Assembly (NCBI GenBank): GCA_031761405.1 | Contig: JASEVX010000374.1 | Span: forward strand, 1-64,000 | Source of the DNA: Serripes groenlandicus | Taxonomy: Eukaryota > Mollusca > Bivalvia > Cardiida > Cardiidae | Direction of reading: 5' to 3' | Length of the DNA: 64,000 nucleotides | Part shown: in pieces, positions 1 through 12,231 of the stretch | Layout: each line of letters begins with the position of its first letter | How positions within the stretch are numbered: the first letter of the stretch is position 1 | Made by a program: the position numbers and the translations under genes | Notes under the pieces: generated by a model | The model's database searches: none | Seen by the model: only the letters and a program-made list of their open reading frames with translations | What the model was told of the DNA's origin: nothing

Positions 1-239
1 TGTTGTAGACAAAGGAGAACACAATCAAGATGAACAATTCTTCCTTTTCTTTCAATGGTTCACTGTAATAAAATTGAATATCCGATTTTCAAGATATTCC
101 CTTAAAATATTGATTTGTATCAAATTTGAAAATATTGAGAGAAAAAAAAAGATATTTATTGTTGTCTGTTTATAAGGTATCAGAAGTTGTGTGTATCAGA
201 GAAAGGGTTAATTTGTGTTCTTGTATGTAAACAATGTAA

Positions 240-440
<201 letters not shown>

Positions 441-540
441 TTTGTTCTTGTTCTAAGTTCTGATTAGCTTAACCATTATGGTTTAGTCGATCAAATATGG
501 TGTTACTATGTAAATTTTAAACTGGAATGGTTAATACATA

Positions 541-835
541 ATGTTGTTAAGACACCCGGTAGCTTTGTCTGTAGCGAGGTGGGCTTTCGATTTAGGGGTT
601 GTCAGTTCGAACCACAGCTAAGACAGCCATCATTATTACAGACATCTGACAAAAGTCAATAAGACAAGCTTCATTCGTCTTTCACTAATATGCCTAGCAT
701 ATATATGGAAAAGCAGCGATTTGCTTGGAAAGACTGTTGTGTGAAGAACTGGTGTGAGAAAGACATGAAACATGGGTAGGTGAACTTGCCGCCACGACTT
801 TAATTAAATAAATGTTGAAAACGGCGATATATTCC
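541..835 (+). repeat. tRNA-derived SINE
   Basis: The head resembles a tRNA pol III promoter (CCGGTAGCTTTGTCTGTAGC as degenerate box A; GTTCGAACC as box B near 606-620). The tail holds TGTTGAAAACGGCG near 812-825, a motif seen at other SINE tails in this window. The body (CATTCGTCTTTCACTAATAT, then GAAAAGCAGCGATTTGCTTGG) recurs at 5405-5625. No intact cloverleaf, so not a functional tRNA. Confidence 0.6.
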
Positions 836-1577
836 AGGGAATCTATCAAATATTAAAATCATGTTTAATGTGGCATAAAACACTTTTAAATTAAAGGACA
901 TAACATAGTATTTTGGTTATCACTAATAATAATAATAATCAGAGTGAATTTGAAGACTTTAATGTACAATTATGAATATATTGTTAAAATACAAATACAC
1001 TGAACTTTGGTTATTCAACACGTGAGGTTATAACGTTTATTTGGTGGCCGTTGAATCTTTGGCTATAGGTAGTGTGTTATTGAACTTTGTTAGCACACAC
1101 GTATATGTATACAAACATATGTTTGTCCATATATTGGAAGAGGTACACGTTGGCTTATGTGAACAGCATGCATTTGGATCAGCCTTTGCATTCGTACAAT
1201 CTGATAGAAACACATATGAACTGTTCAAATAAATACGTGCAGCAGCTTGTCAGAAGCTTCCGTCAACCTTAATGCATGTGAGAATAGTGTAGAATCAGAT
1301 CAGCCTGAGTCTGATCTGCTTCTAAACTGTTCGACAAGTAGTTCTAGTAGGTTTCATGGAACTTGTTTAACAAAGTATGTATTTGTATCTTTGAGCATAG
1401 ATGCGCAGGAATACTTTATATACACCCGTAATAATAACGATAAGGTTGGGTTACACATATAGTCGCTCATGAAAACATTTTAAAAAATACATATATACGA
1501 TTTCTGCATATAAGCACAATCTCATTAAAACCAGACCTAATCGCAACTGCAGAAGCAAATGCTCGTATATATCTGAT

Positions 1578-2832
1578 GTGTTATATTGTAAATAATTTCT
1601 AGGAAATATATATTATATTGTAAATAATGTCTAGGAAATATATATTATATTGTAAATTGAGTCTAGTTAATATATGTTATATTGTAAATAATGTCTAGTT
1701 GATATATATTATATTGTTAATTGAGCCTAGTTGATATATATTATACTGTAAATTGAGTCTAGTTGATATATATTATATTGTAAATTGAGTCTAGTTAATA
1801 TATGTTATATTGTAAATTGAGTCCCGTTAATATATGTTATATTGCAAATAATGTCTAGGAAATATATATTACATGTACATTGTAAATTGAGTCTAGTTAA
1901 TATATGTTATATTGTAAATAATGTCTAGGCAATATATGTTATATTGTAAATTGAGTCTAGGCAATATATTATTATATTGTAAATTGAATCTAGTTAATAT
2001 ATGTTATATTGTAAATTGATTCTAGTTAATATATGTAATATTGTAAATGATGTCTAGGCAATATATATTATATTGTAAATTGAGTCTAGTTAATATATGT
2101 TATATTGTAAATAATTTCTAGTCAATACATGTTATATTGTAAATTGATTCTAGGCAATATATATTATATTGTAAATTGAGTCTAGTTAATATATGTTATA
2201 TTGTAAATTGATTCTAGTTAATATATGTTATATTGTAAATAATGTCTAAGAATTATATATTATATTGTAAATTGAGTGTAGTTAATATATGTTATATTGT
2301 AAATAATGTCTAGGCAATATATGTTATATTGTAAATTGAGTCTAGGCAATATATATTATATTGTAAATTGAGTCTAGTTAATATATGTTATATTGTAAAT
2401 AATGTCTAGTTGATATATATTATATTGTAAATTGAGTCCAGTTAATATATGTTATATTGTAAATTGAGACTAGTTAATATATGTTATATTGTAAATTGAG
2501 TCTGGTTGATATATGATATATTGTAAATTGAGTCTAGTTAATATATGTTATATTGTAAATTGAGTCTAGTTAATATATAATATATTGTAAATTGAGTCTA
2601 GTTAATATATATTATATTGTAAATTGAGTCTAGTTAATATATAATATATTGTAAATTGAGTCTAGTTAATATATATTATATTGTAAATTGAGTCTAGTTA
2701 ATATATATTATATTGTAAATAATGTCTAGTTATTATATATTATATTGTAAATTGAGTCTAATTAATATATATTATATTGTAAATTGAATCTAGTTAATAT
2801 ATGATATATTGTAAAAAATGTCTAGGAAATAT
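1578..2832. repeat. AT-rich minisatellite, 32-bp unit, about 39 copies
   Basis: Head-to-tail repeats of ATATATGTTATATTGTAAAT followed by TGAGTCTAGTTA. Two unit subtypes alternate: one has TTGAGTCTAGTTA, the other AATGTCTAGG. Some units carry ATATATATTATATTG instead of ATATATGTTATATTG. The right half (about 2480-2780) is more homogeneous than the left, as expected where unequal exchange was most recent. No coding capacity. Confidence 0.95.
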
Positions 2833-2945
2833 TTATTGAAATGTATTTCACAAGATATAACTTACCATAAGATCCAATTTCAATACAGTTGAGATACGTT
2901 TTCAACATTATTTCCTATTCTCTTTTAGAGTTCTCAAGGCGGATA

Positions 2946-3168
2946 TCTTTAACACTTTCGCTGCCAAATGCAAGCCAAAGGCAAATAAAGGCTTTTGCAA
3001 TCAATGCAGACTCAGGTGAGACAGCTCGTAATAAGCTGTCTCTCCTGATGTCTGCTTTGATTGCCACTAAGACAATTCATATTACCAAATTGCGTGTTGG
3101 ACGAAAGATGGAGTGGTTTAATGTTTAGAGAAACTATACTTTGTGAAATTCCGCAGTCAACCAGTTCA
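2946..3168. mobile_element. MITE family A, copy 1
   Basis: Starts TTTAACACTTTCGCTGCC and has the family A core, an inverted pair GAGACAGCTCGTAATAAGCT / GAGCTGTCTC-like with GCAGACTCAGGTG and CTCCTGATGTCTGC around it. The right end (CCGCAGTCAACCAGTTCAA) is a degenerate version of the expected GGCGCTGAAAGGGTTAA. Non-autonomous, no ORF. Confidence 0.7.
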
Positions 3169-3477
3169 ACATATGGTACCGAGAGAAGTGTTCTTATAGC
3201 AAATCCAACTTTAATATAGCACTATTGTAAAAATGTTTCGCCTCTAGGCGTGATTAAAGGAAATTGCTTATTTCCTGAGAATATTTCCTATGTCAAAATG
3301 TATATCGTGGTCAGGATGGGTCATCAAAGCTATTCAAAACAATGATTGGATGTAAGCCGGAGGCTTCGTCCTAGAACACGATCGACATTCCATCTTTTAC
3401 CTAAAATTGTTTTCCCATAGATATATGTGTCAAACTTGTTTTTATTTCCTAGCAAAGTGACATAAACGGTTCCCATA

Positions 3478-3640
3478 GACTAGTGGCTAAAGCATTCGAT
3501 TTGGAAGCGAGAGGTCAATTTCATGTTTAAATCTCAGTGGCGACAATGTGCCTCATTCCGCAACGTTCTGTATTTTACACTTGCATTGCTGGACAAAGCG
3601 GTCGAAGGCAATTCACTTAACCCTTCTCAACATACTATAT
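3478..3640 (+). repeat. Possible tRNA-like SINE head
   Basis: TAGACTAGTGGCTAAAGC resembles box A and ATGTTTAAATCTCAG a decayed box B about 40 nt later. The rest has no recognisable SINE body. Weak evidence. Confidence 0.25.
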
Positions 3641-3822
3641 ATACGATTTGAAATAACCTCGAAAAAACTATGGAAACTCTCTATAAACGAAATAATATTG
3701 AAAGCAGTGTGGTAATATAATAAATTGCTCTCTCTCTCTTGAGCAATTTCTTATTTTGCCTCTGTTCCCAAAATGTGTGCTGCGGATTCGTCAAAATGCG
3801 TGTGAAAGAGGGAGATTGGGAT

Positions 3823-4088
3823 AGGAGCCGTCCCGCGAGAAAACCAACACTGTGGACTGCGTAAAGTATCGACCCGGATCAGCATATGCATGCAGCGCAG
3901 GGTATCCCGGATAAATACTTTTCGCATCCTGTGGATTTTCTGTATCAGGAATCATTACTCTATACCTCTATCCCTCTGAGAAGGAATGTGTCGGCCTGGA
4001 TCAGTCTGCGCCGACTACGCAGGCTGATCTGGGAAGATACATTACGCAGAGGCCATAATGTTTGTTTTCTCGCGGGACGTCTCATATT
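3823..4088. mobile_element. MITE family C, copy 1
   Basis: Terminal inverted repeat: GAGCCGTCCCGCGAGAAAAC at the left and TGTTTTCTCGCGGGACGTCTC at the right, enclosing internal palindromic GC-rich stretches (GCAGCGCAGGG, CTGCGCCGACTACGCAGGCT). About 260 bp and the best preserved of five copies in the window. The 121-codon frame across it is not a gene. Confidence 0.85.
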
Positions 4089-4544
4089 CCCTTGTCGAAT
4101 AGAAAGATATGCCTTCATAGCACGGAGGCTTAGTTCTTGTCTTATACGTAATACTCATATCGTCTCTCTTATACGAGATACGGAGAGTATTATAAACTGG
4201 ATCCTAGACAGTTATATTGAAAACCCGTCAAAGCTCTCTGCATATCTATAGAAGTATTACTGAACGTCGAATTGTATTGCTCGGGAGTTATTTCATTTGC
4301 TAATTCCTTTTGTATGAGAAACGCGTTTGTTTAGCTTATTTATTTTACATCGATTGCGAAACAAGATTTCAGCTTATATTAATCACACTTCATGTCTGCT
4401 CCCCGGAGCTTTAACCAGTGCCTGCGCCGTTTGAGTGGATAAATCACAAAGGTCGGACATTCTCACCTTTGGCACGAGGTGCCGACGACGACGGTGTATG
4501 TCTTCACCATTGTCTTCGACATTATCTGCTCAATTGCTCGACGT

Positions 4545-4776
4545 TAACCATTTCCCTAATATAGACGCTTTCTGACGCCTCTGCAGCAGACGGCTTTGTG
4601 AAAACATTGTGACAAAAGAAGAAATTGCTCAAAACGAGCAATTTCTCCTTTTGACACAATGTTTTCCACTTTTAGTCATAGGTAATCCATTCAATTAAAG
4701 AGATTTTCCATTTTTTGACAAGTTATGTTCAAAGTCGTCTGCTGCATAATTGTCGTATGAGGGAAAGGGTTAACAG
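4545..4776. mobile_element. MITE family B, copy 1 (piggyBac-like TTAA element)
   Basis: Left end TTAACCATTTCCCTAATATA, right end TATGAGGGAAAGGGTTAA: inverted ends of CCCTTTCCCTCATA type inside TTAA. The core is a hairpin, AGAAATTGCTCAAAACGAGC with AATTTCT completing the stem. TTAA plus CCC-starting ends are the hallmark of piggyBac-mobilised elements; the link to an actual transposase is inference. Confidence 0.8.
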
Positions 4777-4789
4777 AGATAGCGTTAAC

Positions 4790-4838
4790 CTCGGTTGTTG
4801 TGTAGTGGTTAGAGCATCTCGCTTGTGAGCGGGAGAAC
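4790..4838 (+). repeat. tRNA-like fragment (His-type anticodon loop)
   Basis: TGTAGTGGTTAGAGCATCTC supplies a D-arm/box A. A stem CTCGC / GCGGG follows with loop TTGTGAG, giving anticodon GTG. The 3' half is missing: MITE A2 begins almost at once. Squeezed between MITEs B1 and A2, so a broken SINE head rather than a tRNA gene. Confidence 0.5.
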
Positions 4839-4840
4839 AT

Positions 4841-5052
4841 ACTTTAGCTCTTTCGTTGCCGGATATCACAAAGTCCACTCTTCCATGTTGAGAATTGGAC
4901 CACTCCATCTTTTGTCTAACAGGTAAAATTTCATGTCTAAATGGCAAACAATGCATATTTCAGGAGAGACAGCTCGTTACGAGCTGTTTCACTTGATACT
5001 GCATTGTTTGTAAAAGCCTTTAATTTCCTTTGGCAGCGAAAGAGTTCAACAT
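4841..5052. mobile_element. MITE family A, copy 2
   Basis: Ends are TTTAGCTCTTTCGTTGCCGG and TTTGGCAGCGAAAGAGTTCAA. The core is GAGACAGCTCGTTACGAGCT followed by GTTTC, a near-perfect hairpin with GCATATTTCAGG / CTTGATACTGC arms outside it. Confidence 0.75.
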
Positions 5053-5404
5053 CGGTGAAGTGAAATTCTTCCTTGCTTGACACTCTGTAGTTATCGGGAT
5101 AACATAAGACTGGTGCCCTGGACGACCGATATAAACAGATGGGTTTTAAGCTCGAGTAAAAACCAAACCCAGCGTAACTGCGTTAACTGTAGAAAAAGAT
5201 TTATCTACAAATCAGTGCATTCAGATCTATCTATATTAACGCTGTATTCAGATACCTTTAAAACGTGTCTTATACGTGTTTACGAACATTACGGAACCAG
5301 ACTAGACTAAGCAGGCACACAGTTGATCAGATTCTAAATTGGTCGCAAAAGCAGCAATGATTGCTTCCCTAGATATTACTTGCAACGGTAAGCATTATGA
5401 ACAC

Positions 5405-5625
5405 GTAGTACTCAGAATAAATTTGTCACCAATCTAGTCAATACGACAAACATCATTCGTCTTCCACCAATTGGCTATCATTCTACATGGAAAAGTGGCC
5501 AATTGCTTGGAAGGACTGCTATTGTAGAGTACTAGTGTGAGAAAGACACATTAAAAGGTGAACTGGCTATCGTGGTATGAAAAATGTGTTAAAACCCATT
5601 CAATAAAACAAGTAACCTTATTTAT
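5405..5625 (+). repeat. Second copy of the 541-835 SINE, head missing
   Basis: Body matches the first copy: AAACATCATTCGTCTTCCAC, TGGAAAAGTGGCCAATTGCT, GTGTGAGAAAGACA. It ends in CCCATTCAATAAAACAAG. No box A/B, so 5'-truncated or diverged. Confidence 0.55.
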
Positions 5626-6042
5626 CAAATATATCATGATCTGATAAAGGCTTTAAAAACATCACAATAAATTATATACCCTCGTACATTTGTTATACAT
5701 AAGCAAACAAATATGTGATAGAAGAGCCTATCATTGTATTGTCACGTTAGATGTTGTTTTAATTGAATATGTCTGGAGATATGCCATAAGATTTGCCATT
5801 TAGTTTGCCAAGAGTAGTTTTGATAACCATTATCTGTACACTAGACACCATCTGTCAGATTCAATATCAATGCTTCATTGCACAAACTATAATCTACAGC
5901 ATATAAAATGTGAGTTGCGTGTAGAACCGACTATAAATGTTCAGCATTATATAACATACATCGTCTGCCAGCCCACGGCATTAACTTTGTGTGAAAACCA
6001 CTGTAATGGTTGTGTCAATACCCCTCTATTTCCTCGGTATAT

Positions 6043-6362
6043 ATCTTTCACAGTCAAAGGCAATTAAAGGCTTTTGCAAACGATGCAGATTCATGTGAGA
6101 CAGCTCGTCACAAGCTGTCTCTCCTGATGACTGCATCGTTTGCCACTAAGACATTAAGTTTTACCAAATTTCGTGTTGGACGAAAAATGGAGTAGTCCAA
6201 TTTTCAACACGGAAAACTCGTTACAGTTCGTTACTAATATCTGCATTGTTTGTCACTTATAGATTACATTTTATCAAATTTTCTATTGGACGAATTATGG
6301 AGTGGTCCAATTTTCAAGATTGAAGAGTCGACTTTGTGATATTCGGCAGTGAAAGAGATAAA
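6043..6362. mobile_element. MITE family A, copy 3, enlarged
   Basis: Begins CTTTCACAGTCAAAGGCAATTA and ends ATTCGGCAGTGAAAGAGATAA, with core GAGACAGCTCGTCACAAGCT. The right half (ATTTTGCCAC/ACGAAAAATGGAG block) is present twice, at about 6130-6200 and 6245-6310, making this copy about 100 bp longer than the others. Confidence 0.65.
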
Positions 6363-6544
6363 CGTATTGATGAGAACCTTAGCCTCTTTTTAAATTCTAT
6401 ATGGATATTCAAACTATTTAAAAAGTTCTAACAAAGGCATTGTGCAGTACAGATAACTATTCGGTTTCTTATAACAGTACTCAACACAACATACTTTCTA
6501 AGCAACTGGTTGCTTTTCCGTATAGACTGTAATCCCATCTGTCG

Positions 6545-6674
6545 AAGCCGAATGATGCTTGTCACAGTGACCTTTATCAATCGTCGGAAAGAATGTTTGC
6601 CGAGCTTGGGCTTGAACTCACAACACATGGATTGACAGTCCGCGTTGCTACCGACTGAGCTACCGGGGCTCGGC
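6545..6674 (-). repeat. tRNA-derived SINE fragment (Asp-type loop)
   Basis: Read on the minus strand: CCCCGGTAGCTCAGTCGGTA gives box A, GGACTGTCAATCC is an anticodon arm with GTC, and GAGTTCAAGCCC is box B. After the T-arm the sequence continues into a body (CGACGATTGATAAAGG) rather than an acceptor stem, so SINE-like. Confidence 0.55.
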
Positions 6675-7199
6675 GATAAGTAGTCAGTAAAACGTTACTT
6701 TACCTGTGTCAGTCAAGTGAAAATGACCGAGAGTGCTTCTTCATGATTAGCCTTACGAATATTCGTGTACTGGTGAAAGCGAAGCTGGAAAAGCGCAAGA
6801 ATATTTTTTTGAAAATAGAGTATAGCACTGAGTTGATATTATGCATTTTTCAATCTGTGAATGGAGAAGTCTACTCTGTTTTCGCGAATATTTGGCAGGA
6901 TGTTATTTAGCTGAGCCAGGTCATGCGAAAATCAATTTTACAGAATTGGCCACCATGTGAGACCCGAATCATTCTAAATAGTTTAGTCAAATGAGGCCAT
7001 CTTAATGTCTGACATGTAGCCCCACACAGTGGTTTATAGAAAGTGATATGTAAAATAAATGTGTTTTATTTATGATAAAGTGTCATCCCTAAGTGTACGG
7101 GTCAGTCATGACAGAGGCCCATAGAGAAGGCTGGGTTTACCCAACTGTATTGCCTCTTTAAGTAAAGGCTTAATTAGTATTATTGGTAGTAGTAGTAAT

Positions 7200-7953
7200 A
7201 TAAAGCCCGGTTTCCATAAAGCGGAAAACCTACGTGTTTTCGGCGCGGCTTTATCGAACACGCGCCGATTAAATATAATTCGCTCGAGTCTATATTGCAT
7301 GTTATTGCATACTTTGATATTGTCCCGTTCACTTTGCATTGAAGAAAGTGGTCATGATTTTTCGTTATTGCATACTTTCATATTGTCCCGTTCACTTTGC
7401 ATTGAAAAAAGTGGTCATGATTTTTCGATCATGACCGCTGTCAAGGAGTGATCATGACCGTAGATAAGGACGTGCGAAAATTCTGCATAATCATGAATGT
7501 AGAGCGCCTATGTAATAGAGAGTGCGTCAACCCAAGAACTCGGTCCAACGATGATTTCACAGTACAGGGTCAATAACCTATAATGACGTTACTTACCATT
7601 GAAGCGTTTTTCGACGCTGAATATATTGTCGGCGCCGAAAGAAATCGCTTCAGGTAGCGATTTTATTCAGGCCGCGTGTCGGCGCCGAAATATAATTCGC
7701 TTCAGTCTATATTGCATGACGACGTTTCCATTGAAGCGTTTTTCGGCGCTGAATATTGTTGAATAATGCAATGTTTGTTTTAACTTGGAAACGGCCATTG
7801 TTCTTGGAGGTCAATAAACATGCGTTTTTATCCGAAAACCGCGTCCGTCGGGTTTCGGCTTCATGGAAACAGTTTTTCGGCGCGTACTCGGCGCGAATTT
7901 GCGGTGACGATAAAAACGGCGCCGAAATGTAAGGCTTCATAGAAACCCGGCTA
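7200..7953. mobile_element. TIR element, about 0.75 kb, with internal 63-bp tandem duplication
   Basis: Left end AGCCCGGTTTCCATAAAGCG and the reverse complement of the right end AGCCGGGTTTCTATGAAGCC match at 16 of the first 19 bases. Subterminal GGCGCGGC/GGCGCCGA motifs recur in both orientations at 7233, 7629, 7680, 7879 and 7918. At 7303-7428 a 63-bp block (TTGCATACTTTGATATTGTC onward) is repeated in tandem. No transposase frame. Confidence 0.6.
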
Positions 7954-8246
7954 TTATTACTTATGGAACACCTTTGTCCAGAATACATGTTATTCTTCGA
8001 ATCCTTTCCCTTTTGTCCGGCGCCAAGAAAGAAGATATTCGGTACAACTGTTTGACTAGCTGGAGCTTTGCCAAAAAAAATGGTTAAAATCTAAAGAAAC
8101 ATAAACAAGAACGCATCTTGATACAGTGGACTAGCGATATGTCGAAAAGGACCGATACATTACAGTCGTAGTCGAGAGATCCCTCGAAGTATGCTTAGTT
8201 AGTGTATGTTTATTATACTTAAGCCACTAAATTCATGTGTACTTTA

Positions 8247-8540
8247 TTTAGGTGCTGAACTCTAGATTCTTGGATAGTATAGTCAAAGTTTTAAAACTGT
8301 TCAAATGTTGTCTTCAAATAATATAATCATAATTCTGGGATAGAATTAGAGTAATAATTTCACTTTCAAGTACAATAAACATTTAAATATTGATCATTTA
8401 TGCTACATTTTTACTAGGTAGACATACCCAGCATGCTAAATTGTGTACATGTTCATGAATTATGTTCTACTTACTTTGTTGTCACCTTTAGCAATATTTG
8501 CAGAAGTTTCAACATTACAAGTTGATCTCCATCTTGAGTT
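8247..8540 (+). repeat. Dispersed repeat L, copy 1
   Basis: Shares AGTCAAAGTTTTAAAACTGT, GGTAGACATACCCA and AATATTTGCAGAAGTTT in the same order and spacing with 12232-12515. The centre can fold (GGGT...ACCC). The frame at 8443-8643 looks like a signal peptide only by chance and is not kept in the other copy. Confidence 0.7.
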
Positions 8541-8705
8541 CAGTTTTAAAACGCAAGACAATAATGAAATCAAATCAAATAAACAACGCAGCAGCAGTTC
8601 TGATTGCTTATCTGACTTATCGGAACTGCTACTAATCTGTTGATAAAAGACGACAGATACGGTCGAGTTAAACGATGTATGCGAATTACTCGTGTTACAT
8701 GTTCC

Positions 8706-8899
8706 AAAGCTCTAGATAAGGGGAGTTTTGTACGTTCTAAAATCCTTATTTGACCCTCTTACCCTATGTTGTGGGTACTCAAAAGAATCGTCTCATTGAG
8801 ACGATTCTTTTGAGTACCCACAGCATAAGGTTCGATCGGAAAATGTGAGAGATATTGTAGGTAAAAGAGCTGTATACTCCTCCTTATCTGGACCTCTGA
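8706..8899. mobile_element. MITE family D, copy 1, with long central hairpin
   Basis: Ends CTCTAGATAAGGGGAG and CTCCTTATCTGGACCTCTG are inverted. At 8765-8827 is an almost perfect palindrome: the arm GTACTCAAAAGAATCGTCTC pairs with GAGACGATTCTTTTGAGTAC around a 2-nt centre and extends outward by GTTGTGG/CCACAGC. Confidence 0.85.
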
Positions 8900-8904
8900 A
8901 GTTC

Positions 8905-10230
8905 GTGTTATCGCGGCTCCAGTGTCCCTTAAATTCCTGTTAATGTGACGAGACTCAATAACTTAAGGATCGAATATTGCATCAGTATATTTACAATAAA
9001 GTTGACTTCTACGAATATGTTTAAACGTATTTAATTCACATATATTTTACATAGTAGGAAACATCAAGAAATAAACAATGGAGAAATGGATTGGACTGAA
9101 AGCTGATAGCTTATTTTAGGTCCTCTCCAATACAGATTGATTTACAGGAAGCACGGTGAATAATTAACATTTTCAGAAAATATCAGCAGACTTTAGCTTT
9201 GTAATTTATCAAACCAGAAAAACAAAAACAGAATAGAGAGTGGATAGAGAGAGAGAGAGAGAGAGGGATAGAGATAAAGGAGAATAGGTGCTCGTATGGG
9301 AGGTTAATTAATGTATATATCAAATATCCATACCAAATAAAATATAACATAAAACGATTCATAAAAAGTTGCAAGTAAAAATAATTCAGAAAAGGGGTTA
9401 ATCATCGTGAGCTAAACCTTTTGGTTCTGATTATAAACTGATTCAATATGTTTTAAAATTCAAAGTACAACTTAGTACTTAGATCTATATATACAAAACA
9501 ACGCCTCGTTAGGATAATTAAGACCAGGATTCAACGCCCGAAAATTATAGCTATGGCTTCCCTTCTTCGCGTGCAGGGCTACGGGTTAACATTACGTGCT
9601 GGTATTAGGATAAGTGTACCTACAGAACAGGTAATTAAGCAAGGAAACGCGGAGATATATGATTGACCTACTTTTCAACGAGGAGTGAAGCACCATGTAC
9701 ACACAAGAAAATTATATACACAACTATGTATAAGAACAGAATACGAATACCATCTGATATAATATATAAGGACGTAACACTCGTGTTGAAATATATGTAT
9801 ATAATAGACTATGAATGAATGTAGACTTGGATTTAGAAAGGTTTTTGCATATGCTAAAATCCTTATTGAGCATTCAAATTGTGTTTACAGACGATTCTTA
9901 TGAGTAGCCCTCGGGTTCTAGCAACATAGTTTTAAATTAGTTAATAACGAAATAGTGCAGGACGAATATATTTAAACAGGAACTGGCATAGTGATATATT
10001 AGATTATAAGACTTTGACTTCTGGTTCCGAATGAATCTTTGGACCGTACAAAGTGGTCCCCTGGCAGATTGTTTCTCGGTAAAGAGGATTAGACGTATGA
10101 ATGAAATTCAATCAAGAACTTAGACCGTCTTATACGGGCTTTTGGTCGATGAAATATGCATGAGTTCATTTATCAGTTTATACCGACCTTATATACAAGC
10201 CAAATACACACCGTGGCTCCGTACTTTTGT
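8905..10230. other. AT-rich stretch without genes
   Basis: Holds a short (AG)n run at about 9247-9266 and a decayed MITE D remnant at 9838-9915 (GCTAAAATCCTTATTGAGC, ACGATTCTTATGAGTA). No convincing exon, RNA gene or intact element. Confidence 0.5.
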
Positions 10231-10232
10231 TT

Positions 10233-11738
10233 TATTAGTCGCCGGGCAGAAGCCCGCGACTTCTATTTTTAATAGGTTTTCGGAAATCACATGGGAGGGG
10301 GGATTATTATTAGAAAGAAACACATTTAGATGTCTTGAACATATTACAATTGTGGTTGTTTAAAAACACTAAGTAATGACACATCTAAAATGAAATAAAT
10401 ATTCCGATGTTTTAGGTATTTTCAGTTTCTTTATTTTGACTCGCATTTATGTTTTTTTGTTTTATTTACGAAGGCAAAACAGTCCCTATTAGCTAGACTG
10501 AAATACTTTATTTTACACTATATACTACATGTAACCAAAGGCGATAACTACAAACCTTTACGTCGCACAGTCTAATTTGGTTTACATACCAACTGCGTAG
10601 ATTAATTGCAGAGAGCCGCTCTTTACACTCACTTACAAATAGTAAATCATAGGTGATTTAAAATGTTTATTTGGTTCGAAACAAATGAAGAAAAGAACAA
10701 ACCGAGATAAAACTGGTTTTAATAGAAAAATTACTTTGAACGAACATTCTCTGCCTATAAAGAGAGTTTCAAGAACGACACCTCTGCGAATAAGAAAGAA
10801 TCGGTCTTTCGTACAAAATTATTTCGTCCTTGACAATTTTAAATGTGTCATTTAATTCCCTAAAGGCATATTGCTTCCGATCTGCATATTGGTATGCATC
10901 ATTGACACAAGGACGCTCATCATAATATAATTTTAAAACATGAGTAGTTTGTTATTTTCATTATAAAAAAGGAAGGAAAGAATTAAAATAAATTGACATG
11001 TTGTAGGGCTCAGTTTATGTTCGAAATTAAGTTTAAATTATACAACAATTTCATTCAGATTTAACTGTTTAGCTGATATTATATTTCGAATGTGGTCTAA
11101 TTCATAAATATTGGACTACATTTCAACATTTGTTAAAGTATGATATAATTAGGATGCCAAGCTAATATCATTTTGAGAAAAAGAGAAAACTCATGTCTTC
11201 AGCGATTTAACCCTTATCTCATTATTTTAAAAGTAGATTGCTGCAAAGGTGTCCTCTGTTGACTTTAATAGAGGAAAGGTAAAATGACGTGCTATTGCAT
11301 GCAAATCCTAAATTGTCTGTTTAGTGTTTTTATTGAAAAATAATAAAATTCAAATATTCTGACAAACATCTTGAAAAGTGTATGTGGAATTCACAAATCT
11401 TATAATTCTTACTTAATGAAAGCACTGTATACATACTTAGACTAATGATTGGCAAGATTACTCATTTCTATTACTGTTTATGATCAATAATTAGTTGGTT
11501 GTGTTCAACCTACTTTGGAATGGAGATTGATCATAAACAATGAAAGGCTTTAATTATTATTCACTTCGTTGATCAAACAATGCAAGTTATGAAACATTAT
11601 CACTTGACCCCACCCCTGATGTTCCAATATGTCCCTCAGTTGATAACTGTTTATTCAACTACTTTAATGTTAGTGTTATGCATAACTGCAGTATGGATTT
11701 CCGGCGACATTGATGCGTTGCATCAACTTTCTCTTGTT
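10233..11738 (+). mobile_element. Rolling-circle-like element J, copy 1
   Basis: The 5' end follows TTTTATT and folds: AGTCGCCGGGCAGAAGCCCG continuing CGACTT. The 3' end folds as TTGATGC-GTT-GCATCAA at 11709-11726 and is followed by CTTTCTCTTGTT. The whole element is repeated at 25372-38283, apart from insertions and about 210 bp (11405-11630) found only here. No ORF. The terminal structure is that of other elements in the window and of non-autonomous Helitron-type transposons. Confidence 0.7.
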
Positions 11739-11815
11739 GATCCTCTATATAACGAGCAAAGATTTATTTAAACGTTTCATCAAGTAAAATACGCTTTTCT
11801 CTCAAACGTCAGTTT

Positions 11816-12047
11816 AATTAACCCTTTCCCTCATATAGACGCTTACTTACGCCTCTGCAGCAGACGACTTTTTGAAAACTTGGCGACAAAAGAAGAAATT
11901 GCTCAAAACGAGCAATTTCTCCTTTTGTCACCATGTGTTCAACCCTAATCGATTATTGTTCTTTCATTTCGAGGGATTTTCTGTGCTTTTTCCTTGACAT
12001 TGTCAAAGTCGTCTGCTGCAGATTTGTTGTATGTTGGAAAGAGTTGA
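11816..12047. mobile_element. MITE family B, copy 2
   Basis: Left end TTAACCCTTTCCCTCATATA and core AGAAATTGCTCAAAACGAGC are intact. The right end is altered to TATGTTGGAAAGAGTTGAA. The interior GCCTCTGCAGCAGACGACTT pairs with AAGTCGTCTGCTGCAGA near the other end. Confidence 0.8.
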
Positions 12048-12231
12048 ATCGTTTAGCTCTTACAAATGCGTTACCATTTTCCTCGACACTTTCATGAATA
12101 CGTGTACGGTAGCAAGTGATTTTCACAAAGGACTCCAACAACAGTTGCAATTTGTTTGAACCGCGTTACTAACTACCGAACATTAGTTGAATTCCATTAT
12201 AAAGGATAAGAGAAATTAAAACAGGCGATAC

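Noticed and set aside
1037..1462. Several 61-71-codon frames on both strands
   Set aside because: Overlapping frames in complex AT-rich DNA with no motif, splice signals or repeat support.
3886..4251. 121-codon frame
   Set aside because: Lies across MITE C1 and its flank; not conserved in the other C copies.
8443..8643. 66-codon frame with signal-peptide-like start
   Set aside because: Falls in dispersed repeat L and is disrupted in the second copy at 12232.
11580..11771. 63-codon frame at the 3' end of J1
   Set aside because: It spans the 3' hairpin and is shifted or interrupted in J2; no domain.
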